Source: Rhodocyclaceae bacterium
GTDB taxonomy: Bacteria; Pseudomonadota; Gammaproteobacteria; Burkholderiales; Rhodocyclaceae
Length of the DNA: 64,000 nucleotides
Reading direction: 5' to 3'
Assembly: GCA_016791115.1 (NCBI GenBank)
Contig: JAEUNL010000064.1
Coordinates: 1-64,000, forward strand
Part shown: piece by piece, positions 1-8,323 of the stretch
Numbering within the stretch: the stretch's first letter is position 1
How the letters are laid out: the number at the start of each line of letters is the position of its first letter
Made by a program: the position numbers and the translations under genes
Notes under the pieces: generated by a model
Told to the model about the DNA's origin: nothing
Databases searched by the model: none
Seen by the model: the letters and a program-made list of their open reading frames with translations, nothing else

Positions 1-870
1 GCCGTACTGCGCCCCGAAATCGGCCACGAGGTCATGCTGCTGGTTGCTGTCCAGATCGGCATTGGCCAGATGCTTGGCCGACACACTGTGCAGCTTCGTC
101 CACGTCGTGGCGTTCTTGTATAACCACAACCCGTTGCTGCCGTAATCGACCGCCAGATCTTCCTCGCCATTGTGGTCGATGTCGATCGCCACGGCACGCG
201 TCGAGGCGATCGCCCGCGCGTCGATCTGGCGCCAGGTGCTGCCGTTCAGGTAGGCCCAGATGCCCTTGCCCGGATAGGCTTGCGCTGCTCCCGTGCCCGC
301 GCCGAAGCTCATCACCAGATCGTCCTGCCCGTTGTTGTCCAGGTCGGCCTTGATCATCCACGTCGGAGAGCGGGCGTCGATCTGCTTCCAGCTGGTTCCG
401 TTGAGGTAGGCCCAGACGCCAAGCGTGCCGCCAAAGTCGATCACGATGTCTTCGCGTCCATTGTGGTCGACGTCGGCCGAGAGGGCCTGTTTGCCGCTCG
501 CGCCCTGGATCTGCGTCCAGCTGCTGCCGTTGTAGTAGATCCAGATGCCGTAGCTGGCACCGAAGTCGACAACCAGGTCGTCCTGCCCATTGTTGTCGAA
601 GTCGCCCTTGGCGATCCAGTTGGCGCTGACACCGTGCAGCGCTACCCAGTTGGCGTTGTTCATGCGGACCCAGATGCCGTACTGGGGGCCGAAGTCGATG
701 ACTTCGTCGGGTTGCCCGTTGTGGTCGATGTCGGCGATGACGATGCGCTTGGCGTTGACGCTGTGGATCTGCGACCAGGTGGTGTTGTTGAGCCACTGCC
801 ACAGCCCGTAGCTGGCGCCAAAGTCGATGACCAGGTCGTTGTCCATGCCGACCTTGATGTAGCCGTTCTT
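1..870 (-). repeat. Seven tandem FG-GAP/VCBS-like coding repeats
   Basis: Within the partial secreted protein, units of about 43-53 residues (roughly 127-160 bp) begin with a D-F-G-x-x-Y-G-I/L-W motif. They contain an acidic loop such as DIDHNG, DFDNNG, DVDHNG or DLDNNG and end near an 'NG-T/S-x-W' strand. Plus-strand landmarks for successive units lie near 831, 700, 570, 436, 306, 146 and 19. The array continues to the left edge, so the full count is unknown. The acidic loops suggest calcium-binding beta-propeller blades. Confidence 0.8.
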
Positions 871-1695
871 GGTGACGCTCTTGGTGCCGCCACTGCCGGC
901 AACGGTGAGCGTGACCGAATACACCCCCGGACTGGCGTACGTGTGCGAGGGGTTCTTGAGCGTGCTGCCGCTGCCGTCACCGAAGTCCCAGGTGTAGCTG
1001 CTGATGCTGCCCGTCGAACCGTCCGCGAAACCCACGCTCAGCGGCGCAGGCCCAGCTTGGCGCGTGGAAGCGAAATTTGCCGCAATATTGGAGCTTGGAG
1101 ACGCAACAACGATGTAGCCGGCTCTTGACAGCGTATTTGCACCTCCGGCCCCGGAGACTGTGAGACTGACGGTGTAAGTCCCCGGATTGGTATATGTATG
1201 CGAGGGACTCTGCGATCCGCTTATAGATCCATCCCCGAAATTCCAAGAATAGGTCGTAATCGACCCCGACGAGGAATTGGTGAAACTGACCACGAGTGGC
1301 GCCGCACCGGAAGTAATAGACGTAGAGAACCCAGCGACAGGTGCGCCGACCGGAAGCGGGATGAGAACGCTTGCTTCATTGGAAAAACTGCTTTCCACCC
1401 CGGACGAGTTGTAGGCGGTCACGGCGAAATAGTAAGTTGCGCCGCCTGCCAGGTTGGGGACTGTATAGCTAGTTGATTTGCCTACGTTCAGTTTGCCAGA
1501 ATAACTTCGCGAACCATTCCCGAAGTAGATGTTATAGCCGGCGACGGAAGGATCCAAGCTCGCGTTCCAAGTGAGAGCAGCTTGGCCTGCGATTGCGACA
1601 ACCGGCACAAGTACACAGCAGGCGAACACTGAAACCGCAAGGCAGGCTTTGGACACGAAGCGAAGCAAGCCAACTTTGGCCACCGATAAATTCAA
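1..1695 (-). CDS. Secreted FN3-PKD-PKD-FG-GAP repeat protein (3' end outside the window)
   Basis: An open frame runs from 1695 to the left edge (565 codons visible, no stop). The start is read as TTG at 1695 because a strong AAAGGGGG ribosome-binding site (1701-1708) precedes it and an in-frame stop lies just upstream. An N-terminal signal peptide (about residues 1-33, hydrophobic core around VSVFACCVLVPVVAIA) is followed by a fibronectin type III domain (about 35-110), two PKD domains (about 120-200 and 200-280, each with WNFGDGS or WDFGDGS and an SHTY segment) and seven FG-GAP/VCBS-like repeats. The repeats carry calcium-loop-like D-x-D-x-N-G stretches. It is probably an extracellular or surface protein that binds polysaccharide or matrix. 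The C-terminus, where a sorting signal would be, is missing. A sigma-54-like site lies upstream at 1864-1880. Confidence 0.85.
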   Translation of the reverse strand, partial: MNLSVAKVGLLRFVSKACLAVSVFACCVLVPVVAIAGQAALTWNASLDPSVAGYNIYFGNGSRSYSGKLNVGKSTSYTVPNLAGGATYYFAVTAYNSSGVESSFSNEASVLIPLPVGAPVAGFSTSITSGAAPLVVSFTNSSSGSITTYSWNFGDGSISGSQSPSHTYTNPGTYTVSLTVSGAGGANTLSRAGYIVVASPSSNIAANFASTRQAGPAPLSVGFADGSTGSISSYTWDFGDGSGSTLKNPSHTYASPGVYSVTLTVAGSGGTKSVTKNGYIKVGMDNDLVIDFGASYGLWQWLNNTTWSQIHSVNAKRIVIADIDHNGQPDEVIDFGPQYGIWVRMNNANWVALHGVSANWIAKGDFDNNGQDDLVVDFGASYGIWIYYNGSSWTQIQGASGKQALSADVDHNGREDIVIDFGGTLGVWAYLNGTSWKQIDARSPTWMIKADLDNNGQDDLVMSFGAGTGAAQAYPGKGIWAYLNGSTWRQIDARAIASTRAVAIDIDHNGEEDLAVDYGSNGLWLYKNATTWTKLHSVSAKHLANADLDSNQQHDLVADFGAQYG

Positions 1696-1863
1696 CCAAG
1701 CCCCCTTTGATTAAATTTGCGTCGGCATCTGGACCAAACGCAAAGCAAGCTGCTTTTGTTGCCGGTCAGTAGGCGCGGATCGCAAAACCAGCTGAAGTCC
1801 ATGCTGCTTCAGTCAATTGCCGTCGAATTTCGATGTTGCACGATCACAATGATCGCGCACTCA

Positions 1864-1880
1864 AGCAATATTTATGCCTT
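1864..1880 (-). promoter_or_regulatory. Candidate sigma-54 (-24/-12) promoter for the FG-GAP gene
   Basis: Read on the minus strand, the site is GGCA-N6-TTGCTT, with exactly 10 bases between the invariant GG and GC. It lies about 170 bases upstream of the TTG start at 1695. It differs from the consensus at the T before GGCA. The same ten positions occur in the plus-strand site at 11946-11962, which also drives a secreted-protein gene. Confidence 0.5.
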
Positions 1881-1940
1881 ACAAACTTTCTTCCATTTAT
1901 TCAGTGCATTAAAGAACAACTCTATCAACGCACGGCCGGA

Positions 1941-1966
1941 CGTCTGTTGCCATTCGGCGACAGACG
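1941..1966. promoter_or_regulatory. Dyad: 11-base arms, 4-base loop
   Basis: CGTCTGTTGCC (1941-1951) and GGCGACAGACG (1956-1966) are inverted repeats with one mismatch, which is a U-G pair in RNA, separated by ATTC. The dyad sits in the divergent intergenic region, about 60 bases upstream of the sigma-54-like site at 1864-1880. An activator-binding site or an RNA hairpin are both possible; the sequence does not decide between them. Confidence 0.4.
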
Positions 1967-2291
1967 CACGCGCAGAGTTGCGCAACACTCTGATTTAATT
2001 TAACTATTTTCGCGATAAGTTAACGACGTTTTTTGCCGTCTTTGTGACATATTGCCTTTGACGAAATGCCACTCGGCTAGCTGCGCCGACCAGACGGCGC
2101 AAACTGTTAGCGCATCTCAGGTTCGAGTTTGTCGTTCTCGGCCCCCGGAAGTCCAAAGAAGCGATAGGAGCATGTCAAACCTCGATTCCTTGTACGACAA
2201 ATAGCTTGCGTGTGAGATTTCCACATCGCGTATTGACCCGAAGAAGAGACAATGAGATAAGCGTCGATTCACTCAATCACAGATTCGTTCG

Positions 2292-3428
2292 ATGTATCAG
2301 TCCTTCTACGGCTTGACAGACAAGCCATTCCAACTCAACCCTGATCCATCGTTCTACTTCGGCAGCCGCGAGCACCGACGGGCGATGGCCTACCTTGAAT
2401 ACGGGCTCCATCAAAATGAAGGCTTCATCGTGGTCACCGGAGATGTCGGAACGGGGAAAACGACGCTGATTCGGAGCCTGCTAAGCAAGCTTGACCCGAA
2501 AAAGGTAGTCGCGGCACAACTCGTCAGCACGCAGTTGGACGCAGAGGACACACTTCGTCTCGTATGTGCGGCGTTCGGATTGCCGGCAAAGGACATCGCA
2601 AAATCCGACGCCTTATTATCTCTTGAGAAGTTCCTTCGTTCCCTGTCTCGCGACGGGAAGCGTGCACTGCTCATCATTGATGAGGCTCAGAACCTCGCTC
2701 CGCGAGCAGTGGAAGAACTCAGAATGCTGTCGAATTTCCAGGTCGGAACAAATGCTTTGGTGCAGAGTTTCTTGGTCGGACAACCCGAGTTCCGGGAGAC
2801 GATGTGCAGCCCGCACATGCAACAGCTACGGCAACGAGTAATCGCGTCCTGCCACATAAGCCCCCTCTCGAGCGAGGACACCAAGGGCTATGTTGAACAC
2901 AGATTGCGTCACGCGGGATGGACGAAAGACCCTATCATCAGCGACGACGCCTACGAAACCATCTTCAAGTACTCGGGCGGCACACCCCGCCGGATCAACA
3001 CCCTATGCGACAGGCTTCTACTCTCAGGGTTCTTGAATGATTCACATCAGTTCGCCGCTGCGGAAGTGGAAAATGTGGCGAAGGAAATGATGGAAGAAAC
3101 ATTCTCTTCAAACAGGTCAACTGGGACAGGCTCTACAGACGATCACCCCAACCCGCGTGCCGCCATCCACCAGATGGTTTCGGGTAGTGGCCGAGCCATA
3201 CTTGGCCAAGGCAACCTCACAGGAAATCTGAGCAAAGAACAAGCGTTGGAGCTTCTGGCTGGCCTACAGGCGGATATTGCGCTGGAGAAATTAAGTCAGA
3301 TGGAGCGATCACTGGAAACTCTGATTCAATTGCTAAAGCAGTTCATTCGGACAGAGCCTGAAGCCTCAAGGAATTCTACGCAAGACAACGCCTCGAAAAA
3401 TAGCGAGAATTCTTTCACCTCTGAGTAG
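2292..3428 (+). CDS. XrtA/PEP-CTERM-locus secretion ATPase (GspA/ExeA-like AAA)
   Basis: A 378-residue cytoplasmic AAA ATPase. The N-terminus (MYQSFYGLTDKPFQLNPDP) and the Walker A motif GDVGTGKTT (residues 50-58) match the ExeA/GspA-related ATPases found in exosortase-A EPS loci (TIGR03015 type). Walker B is LLIIDEAQN (about 127-134). A conserved G-G-x-P-R-R-I-N segment near residue 230 is sensor-2 like. The C-terminal 100 residues are poorly conserved, polar and lack the peptidoglycan-binding domain of full ExeA. The family is thought to energise polysaccharide or protein export, though its exact role is unproven. It is separated from the rest of the EPS genes by an IS remnant. No strong ribosome-binding site precedes the ATG. 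Confidence 0.85.
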   Translation: MYQSFYGLTDKPFQLNPDPSFYFGSREHRRAMAYLEYGLHQNEGFIVVTGDVGTGKTTLIRSLLSKLDPKKVVAAQLVSTQLDAEDTLRLVCAAFGLPAKDIAKSDALLSLEKFLRSLSRDGKRALLIIDEAQNLAPRAVEELRMLSNFQVGTNALVQSFLVGQPEFRETMCSPHMQQLRQRVIASCHISPLSSEDTKGYVEHRLRHAGWTKDPIISDDAYETIFKYSGGTPRRINTLCDRLLLSGFLNDSHQFAAAEVENVAKEMMEETFSSNRSTGTGSTDDHPNPRAAIHQMVSGSGRAILGQGNLTGNLSKEQALELLAGLQADIALEKLSQMERSLETLIQLLKQFIRTEPEASRNSTQDNASKNSENSFTSE

Positions 3429-3481
3429 ACCCAACCCCTGTAGACACTCCGAAGCCCTATGAGGCGCCTAGAGGAGATGTC

Positions 3482-3760
3482 ATGAGCAGCAAGCGTTACC
3501 CTGAAGAATTCAAGATCGAAGCGCTCAAGCAGATTACCGCAAGAGGTTATCTGGTCGCCGAAGTGGCGGCCCGGATCGGCGTGTCGCAGTACCGCCTGTA
3601 CGAATGGGTGAAGCGTTACAGCGTGCCGAAACCAGAACGACTCGAAACGCAGAGCCAGTTTGCCGAGATCCGCAAACTGAAGACTGAACTGCGCCGCGTG
3701 ACCGAGGAACGCGACATCTTAAAAAAGGCCGCCGCGTACTTTGCCAAGGAGTCCCGGTAA
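3482..3760 (+). CDS. IS3-family transposase OrfA
   Basis: A 92-residue DNA-binding OrfA. It has an N-terminal helix-turn-helix (about residues 5-45, including VAARIGVSQYRLYEWVKRY) and a C-terminal leucine-zipper-like coiled coil (about 58-85, LKTELRRVTEERDILKKAA). The lysine codons near its end form an A6G run, the classic -1 frameshift signal for making the OrfAB fusion. It is preceded by a good AGAGGAG ribosome-binding site. It is apparently intact, but its partner orfB is destroyed. Confidence 0.85.
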   Translation: MSSKRYPEEFKIEALKQITARGYLVAEVAARIGVSQYRLYEWVKRYSVPKPERLETQSQFAEIRKLKTELRRVTEERDILKKAAAYFAKESR

Positions 3761-4002
3761 GGTACGCGTTCATCCGCGCCCATGAAGCGCAGCACCCGGT
3801 TCGGGCTGTGGGAGCTTCTTCCAACTACTCAGACGCGAACGGATCAGGAGAAAGATCTGCATCGACCGGAAAAAAGCGCGGCAGGATGTCTTCAACTACA
3901 TCGAGCTTCTCTACAACCCGAAACGTCGTCACGGCTATGCGAACGGGCTTTCTCCGTTAGAGTTCGAAAAGCAGTATTTCGTCCGGCAACAAAGTGTCTA
4001 CT
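3761..4002 (+). pseudogene. IS3-family transposase OrfB, core deleted
   Basis: After the -1 slip the frame reads VRYAFIRAHEAQHPVR, the normal start of OrfB, up to about 3802. From about 3812 a different frame gives FFQLLRRERIRRK and then a tail with NYIELLYNPKRRHGYANG and SPLEFEKQY, the normal OrfB C-terminus. The middle roughly 180 residues, which hold the DDE catalytic residues, are gone. The junction also shifts the frame, so no active transposase can be made. Confidence 0.8.
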
Positions 4003-4028
4003 GGAGACGGGGCGATTCAGGATTCCGA

Positions 4029-5414
4029 CTATTGCGCCCCCCTTCCGGTGAGGACAACTTCAATCGTTTCGAGAAAAATCAAGAGATCTAAGAAAAGGCT
4101 ATGGTTCTTTACGTAGTAAAGATCGTATTGCAGTTTCTGAGCCGAATCTTCAATAGACGCTCCATAAGGATACCGGACCTGCGCCCAGCCAGTGACGCCC
4201 GGTTTTATACTGTGACGAGCACCGTAAAATGGGATTTCTTCGCTCAGTTGCCCAACGAAAAACGGACGCTCAGGGCGCGGGCCAACCAGACTCATATCGC
4301 CCTTGAGAACATTGAAAAGTTGCGGCAACTCGTCGATACGCAGCTTGCGGATCCATCGTCCAACGCTCGTAACTCGGCTGTCACTTGCGCTCGCCCAACG
4401 CGGTTTCCCGTCCCTCTCTGCGTCGGTACGCATGCTACGGAACTTTATGACGCTAAAGATCCTACCGCCTTGGCCCACTCTTTCTTGCCGATAGAGGACC
4501 GGAAATCCCGACTCAAGTACGATCAAGATCGCCGTAACGATCATTACCGGTGCCGCTGCAAGCAACAGTACGGATGACGCGATAACGTCGAATACACGCT
4601 TGATAGCGGTTCGAAGTACGCCTTGACGAAACCCCTCGCCAAATATCAGCCAACTTGCCCGCAATGAATCCAAACGGACTTGACCGAACGTTTGCTCGAA
4701 GTATGTGGAGTAATCAAGAACTTTTATACCTGCGAGCTTGCAATCCAGAAGATCATCAAGAGGCAACGCGCCACCGCGCCGATCGCCAACCGCAACAACG
4801 ATACGATCAATGCGATTCTCTGTAGCGACCTCACGTAATGGAAGATCACTTTTCAGCAGTCTCTCGCGCGGAACGCAAGTCGACTCAGCCGGTCCACACG
4901 GAAAATATCCGACGATCGTGCACTTGGACCCAGCCTTCGCGAGTGACTCTTGCACTTTGGCAGCCTCAGCCCCAGCCCCCAAAACCATAACGCGACTCTG
5001 GAATACCCGGGAACGCGACCCATTTCTCGCAGACACAACCCGCATAAGAGCCTGCGCCAAGACCGCAACAATTGCGGCAAACTCCAGCAACTCGTGCCTT
5101 GCCCAGCCCACTGCAAGCAGATCGAACATCAAGTATGCGACCAGCCCGGCGCCGAGCAAGGATACGAGAATCCGCGTCCCGATCTGAACGGCAGAGCGAC
5201 CTTCCCCCGATTGATAAAGGCCTAATGCCGCATTGATCGACACAACGGTTACCGCGAACATCACCAACGGCGGCAACCCGGCCAGAAGGTCACGCAGCGC
5301 GCCAGGGCTGATGAAGGCTACCGCGAGTACCGCAGAAAGGATTAGCAGAACGGTTTCGAGGAAGGCGCGTGCTACCGAGTTCCACGAAAACCAGTGGTTG
5401 AAGAGCTGGACCAT
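4029..5414 (-). CDS. Exopolysaccharide polyprenyl glycosylphosphotransferase (EPS initiating enzyme)
   Basis: A 461-residue inner-membrane enzyme that transfers a sugar-1-phosphate to undecaprenyl phosphate, the first step of EPS repeat-unit assembly. About four N-terminal membrane segments (residues 15-125) are followed by a Rossmann-like middle (about 140-245) and a bacterial sugar-transferase domain (about 270-461). Visible motifs include IKRVFDVIAS, YRQERVGQGG, IKFRSMR, LRIDELPQLFNVLKGDMS and LVGPRPERP. It resembles the XrtA-locus subfamily (TIGR03013). A GGAGGT site six bases upstream supports the ATG at 5414. It is transcribed apart from the wza-to-deacetylase operon, with a 393-base gap upstream. 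The sugar used cannot be told. Confidence 0.9.
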   Translation of the reverse strand: MVQLFNHWFSWNSVARAFLETVLLILSAVLAVAFISPGALRDLLAGLPPLVMFAVTVVSINAALGLYQSGEGRSAVQIGTRILVSLLGAGLVAYLMFDLLAVGWARHELLEFAAIVAVLAQALMRVVSARNGSRSRVFQSRVMVLGAGAEAAKVQESLAKAGSKCTIVGYFPCGPAESTCVPRERLLKSDLPLREVATENRIDRIVVAVGDRRGGALPLDDLLDCKLAGIKVLDYSTYFEQTFGQVRLDSLRASWLIFGEGFRQGVLRTAIKRVFDVIASSVLLLAAAPVMIVTAILIVLESGFPVLYRQERVGQGGRIFSVIKFRSMRTDAERDGKPRWASASDSRVTSVGRWIRKLRIDELPQLFNVLKGDMSLVGPRPERPFFVGQLSEEIPFYGARHSIKPGVTGWAQVRYPYGASIEDSAQKLQYDLYYVKNHSLFLDLLIFLETIEVVLTGRGAQ

Positions 5415-5807
5415 TTCTGACCTCCGACGGATTCGTCAACAATGCGAACCCGTTCAGTGTTTTTGGACTACTTTTTAATTCCACATAATTCGGCAGCCGC
5501 ATGTTTCATGCCGAATCTTTACCACCAACCACTAACACCATACCCTACACAGATCCCTCGAAAACTCTCGTGAAGAAAATCACCGTTCAATTACACTAAA
5601 CAAGTTCATTCTAGTGCCGCAGCTAGTTACGCACAAGCATAAGCGCACTTTGTTTTTCAATGAGTTATCTATCCCATACTTTTGGGCTAGTCTCCTTGGT
5701 CAAGCACTTCGAAATCGCTCCGTGGCGCCATGCCCGCACGGCTCCCACAACGAGGAGCCCTGCCAACAGATCTCGACAGCAAGATTCGATGTGCACATCG
5801 ACACCTG
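5415..5807. other. Intergenic region, no gene seen
   Basis: This AT-rich gap lies between the deacetylase stop and the glycosylphosphotransferase start, both on the minus strand. Short open frames here lack ribosome-binding sites and coding bias. It holds the hairpin at 5740-5759 and presumably the promoter of the glycosylphosphotransferase gene, which I cannot place with confidence. Confidence 0.5.
5740..5759 (-). terminator. Hairpin 50 bases after the deacetylase stop
   Basis: GGCTCC and GGAGCC form a perfect six-base stem with an eight-base loop, just past the last gene of the wza-to-deacetylase run. There is no T-tract after it on the minus strand, so it is a weak candidate for an intrinsic terminator or for an RNA-end stabiliser. 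Confidence 0.3.
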
Positions 5808-6644
5808 CTAAAGGAAAATTTCGTCAGCCCTGCCCCATCTGAAGTCTGCAAGCAATCTGCGCAATCGAGACTCGGTGCGCGTCAAATTGATGTAGTGGCG
5901 AAATTTCGAACGCCCCGATAGCCCCGAGACTCGAGGCTGTCCAGGATCGATTTCCCATGGATGGAAATAAAAAATTGCTGGCTGTCCGTCGACTTGATTG
6001 ACCCGCTGAAGACCCCATCGAGAAATTTGATATGGCAAAAGCCTAAAAAACCCACCACCGCCAACAGGCCAATTTCTATTCAGAATTCTAATCGTAGAGA
6101 TGGGTATCTCAACTAAATTGGATCTGATTTTCAAAGGGAAACGCGGAAAATCCGGCTGACCATAGTGATCGTGCCTTACCGGATAAATGCTAGAGCTATA
6201 TCTATAACCGGCCTTTTCTATACACTCTAGCGCCCACATGTTTTCAGAGCCAATCGAAAAGCTTGGTGCACGATACCCCTTCACCTCGATGCCGCCTATA
6301 TCTTCCAGGGCAGACTTCGCACGTGCAATATCGGCTGAAAACTCACGCGATGTTTGTAAGCTGGCTTTCTGATGCGAGTAGCCATGACTGGCTAGTTCGT
6401 GCCCCTCGTCAACAATCCGCCGTACCAAACCCGGATAGCGATCGGCGATCCAGCCCAACGTGAAGAACGTAGCTTTGGTTTCGCGGTCTGCAAGCAATCC
6501 GAGAATCAGGTCAACATTACGTTCTATTCGCGATTCACACAGATCCCAATCAGAATACGAAATTCGCGCGGCGAACGCTGCGACCTGAAAGTAATCCTCC
6601 ACGTCAATGGACAGTGCATTGACGATCGGGCTCCTTAGCTCCAT
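5808..6644 (-). CDS. Polysaccharide deacetylase, XrtA-locus type (NodB fold, DUF3473)
   Basis: A 278-residue family CE4-like deacetylase, expected to remove acetyl groups from the EPS. The NodB domain shows motif 1 (SIDVEDYFQ, Asp14 and Asp17), motif 2 (SHGYSH, metal-binding His87 and His91) and a motif-3-like RAPSFSIG. The C-terminal part (FYFHPWEID, then a basic stretch) is the DUF3473 extension typical of the exosortase-A-associated subfamily (TIGR03006). There is no signal peptide, as usual for this subfamily, so where it acts is unclear. It is the last gene of the operon starting with the Wza-like gene and lies 14 bases after the beta-barrel gene. Confidence 0.9.
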   Translation of the reverse strand: MELRSPIVNALSIDVEDYFQVAAFAARISYSDWDLCESRIERNVDLILGLLADRETKATFFTLGWIADRYPGLVRRIVDEGHELASHGYSHQKASLQTSREFSADIARAKSALEDIGGIEVKGYRAPSFSIGSENMWALECIEKAGYRYSSSIYPVRHDHYGQPDFPRFPLKIRSNLVEIPISTIRILNRNWPVGGGGFFRLLPYQISRWGLQRVNQVDGQPAIFYFHPWEIDPGQPRVSGLSGRSKFRHYINLTRTESRLRRLLADFRWGRADEIFL

Positions 6645-6658
6645 GGCCGGCGAAACCC

Positions 6659-8323
6659 CTAGAATCGATGCGTGACCAAGGCCAGTACAGCGTTCTCCCG
6701 ATATCCGTCGCCCCCGGAATCGGATTTCGCATGCCGCGCCCCGGCCGAAATTGAAGTCTTAGGTCCAAGCTGTCGATTCAGGAAAACATTCATAATCCAT
6801 AACTTGCTGTCCTGAGATGAAGCACCTGTGCCTTGATTCTTCCGCCAATCAAAGGCCGAAGTAAGGGAGGTCAAGGGACCAAAGCGGTGCACCCAGTCAA
6901 GTCTGAAGCCCTCCTGCTTTACAGCTGGAGAAAGGCCGAAATCTCCGTCATTGCCGAGTAGATTCAAGAGGGGATTGGCTTCAGTGCGCAGGATCGTCAA
7001 TGTAAATGTGTTTCTCTGGCCAATCCAAGCAGCTGATGCCTCCGCGCGCCTATCGATAAACACCTGGTTCGAAAGAAACCCCGCCTCGCTCGTTTCCTGG
7101 CCAGTTGCCCCCATCAGGCTGAGAACACGCCTTGCCTCGTCGGCTCTCTGGGTCGGATCCGAATATGTGGGCCCGAGGATATCCATTAGCCGATCGAAGA
7201 TCGTCCCCCCTGCACCACTGAGCAGTCTCTGATTCGTAGTGCTAGCGTCGCGGCTGAACAACAGACTCCACGACGTACGCGGCGTTCTGTGCCGGAACGA
7301 ATAGACGTAGGCCCGACCGAAATAACGCTGGTCAGACTCGAGCGACAGCTGCGTGCGTTCAGAGGGGAGCCACCGCAATCCAAAGCCATGGGTAAAAAAA
7401 GAATCTTTGCCTGGGATAATATTGGTGCTCTCCCATCCTGCTCTCGCGAAGAAACGCAATTGGCGACTCGAACTGACGCTTATCGTTCCCCGGCCAAGCT
7501 CATAATCCGAATCGCGGGCATCGGCGTAATCGTTCTTCTCGTTTCTATATTCAGCCAGCCAACCGATGAGTGTCGTATCTTCAAGACTGGAAATTTTGCC
7601 TTCCAATACTCTGCTGTCGTTATCGAAACGTGCTTCGCCCTTGGATCGCAGAGTAGCCGCCGTGTAACGTAAGTCATACGCTGCGAAATCTCGCATTCGC
7701 CCCCTGACATACGGAGCAATCGAGAATTGCCTCGTCTCCGTTCGATTGGAAGATGCGCTCGTGGTCGAACTCGGCTGCACCCCAAGCGCCGAAATCGTCT
7801 GCTGGCTTATCCTGCCGTTAATATCGACGAAAAAGAAGTTTTCAATCGCCTCGATGGAACCAAACGCCGACAGAAAGTTCTGACGGTCTCTCGACGATGA
7901 AGACTTAGCATAAAAAATCTCCGACCGCTGGTAGTCGACGTCGTATTTGATTCGACCGCCAGCCCCGCGAAGGTGAATGCCCGGGCTCAGCTCGGTAACC
8001 CAATCGCTGCGTTCAGCGCCGCTTGGAGCCAAGGAAATGTTGTCTGTCCACGTTTCTCGCACGGATATCCTAGGCTCCAGGAGTTGGCCGGACTTTGACA
8101 TGGCAACACCGGCATTCTCGATGTCATCGCGCCCAAGCACTCCTTGAACATCCGCCGCTACAGCCCCCGCTGAAATGCCAAACACTGCGAGTCCGGTTGC
8201 GATGGCCGATACCGAAAGATGACGCCTTTTCTCTCTACGCGCCGATATCAGTGAAATGCTGCCAAGGCGCGTCGAACATGGCCCACGGCAATCGTCCAAT
8301 CTAACGCCCTTGCCCATATCCAT
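6659..8323 (-). CDS. XrtA-locus outer-membrane beta-barrel protein
   Basis: About 554 residues; resembles the uncharacterised exosortase-A-locus protein family TIGR03016. A positively charged N-region (SARREKRRH) and a hydrophobic stretch ending in AGAVAAD form a signal peptide. The rest is alternating polar and aromatic, with short strands typical of an outer-membrane barrel, and it ends in LVTHRF, a C-terminal aromatic signature. The role is inferred as the EPS outer-membrane channel or assembly partner. The start is chosen at 8323 because CGGAAG lies five bases upstream; the frame is open to 8365, and a second ATG lies at 8317. With this start it overlaps the kinase gene by 23 bases, suggesting coupled translation. 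Confidence 0.75.
   Translation of the reverse strand: MDMGKGVRLDDCRGPCSTRLGSISLISARREKRRHLSVSAIATGLAVFGISAGAVAADVQGVLGRDDIENAGVAMSKSGQLLEPRISVRETWTDNISLAPSGAERSDWVTELSPGIHLRGAGGRIKYDVDYQRSEIFYAKSSSSRDRQNFLSAFGSIEAIENFFFVDINGRISQQTISALGVQPSSTTSASSNRTETRQFSIAPYVRGRMRDFAAYDLRYTAATLRSKGEARFDNDSRVLEGKISSLEDTTLIGWLAEYRNEKNDYADARDSDYELGRGTISVSSSRQLRFFARAGWESTNIIPGKDSFFTHGFGLRWLPSERTQLSLESDQRYFGRAYVYSFRHRTPRTSWSLLFSRDASTTNQRLLSGAGGTIFDRLMDILGPTYSDPTQRADEARRVLSLMGATGQETSEAGFLSNQVFIDRRAEASAAWIGQRNTFTLTILRTEANPLLNLLGNDGDFGLSPAVKQEGFRLDWVHRFGPLTSLTSAFDWRKNQGTGASSQDSKLWIMNVFLNRQLGPKTSISAGARHAKSDSGGDGYRENAVLALVTHRF

Larger units (their letters stand above)
1696..2291. other. Divergent intergenic region, no gene seen
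   Basis: This AT-richer 596-base region separates the FG-GAP gene (leftward) from the secretion ATPase gene (rightward). I see no convincing coding frame. It holds the sigma-54-like site at 1864-1880, the dyad at 1941-1966 and a second hairpin-capable dyad at 2082-2101 (TGCGCCG, six bases, CGGCGCA). No clear sigma-70 promoter for the rightward gene could be assigned by eye. Confidence 0.6.
3439..4002 (+). mobile_element. IS3-family element, internally deleted remnant
   Basis: The ends are marked by TGTAGACACT (3439-3448) and AGTGTCTACT (3993-4002), an inverted pair matching at nine of ten positions. Between them lie an intact orfA, an A6G slippery heptamer (3721-3727) and the two ends of orfB joined by a deletion. 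At 564 bp it is about half the usual size of an IS3-family element (near 1.2 kb). I see no clear target-site duplication. It should be immobile unless helped in trans. Confidence 0.8.

Noticed and set aside
1..870. CRISPR-like repeats
   Set aside because: The periodicity is coding (43-53 residue FG-GAP units) with diverged repeats, not identical short repeats with unique spacers.
172..1128. Plus-strand 318-codon open frame with V/D/G-rich translation
   Set aside because: It is antisense to the FG-GAP repeats, and its periodic composition mirrors the repeat DNA; there is no ribosome-binding site or recognisable domain.
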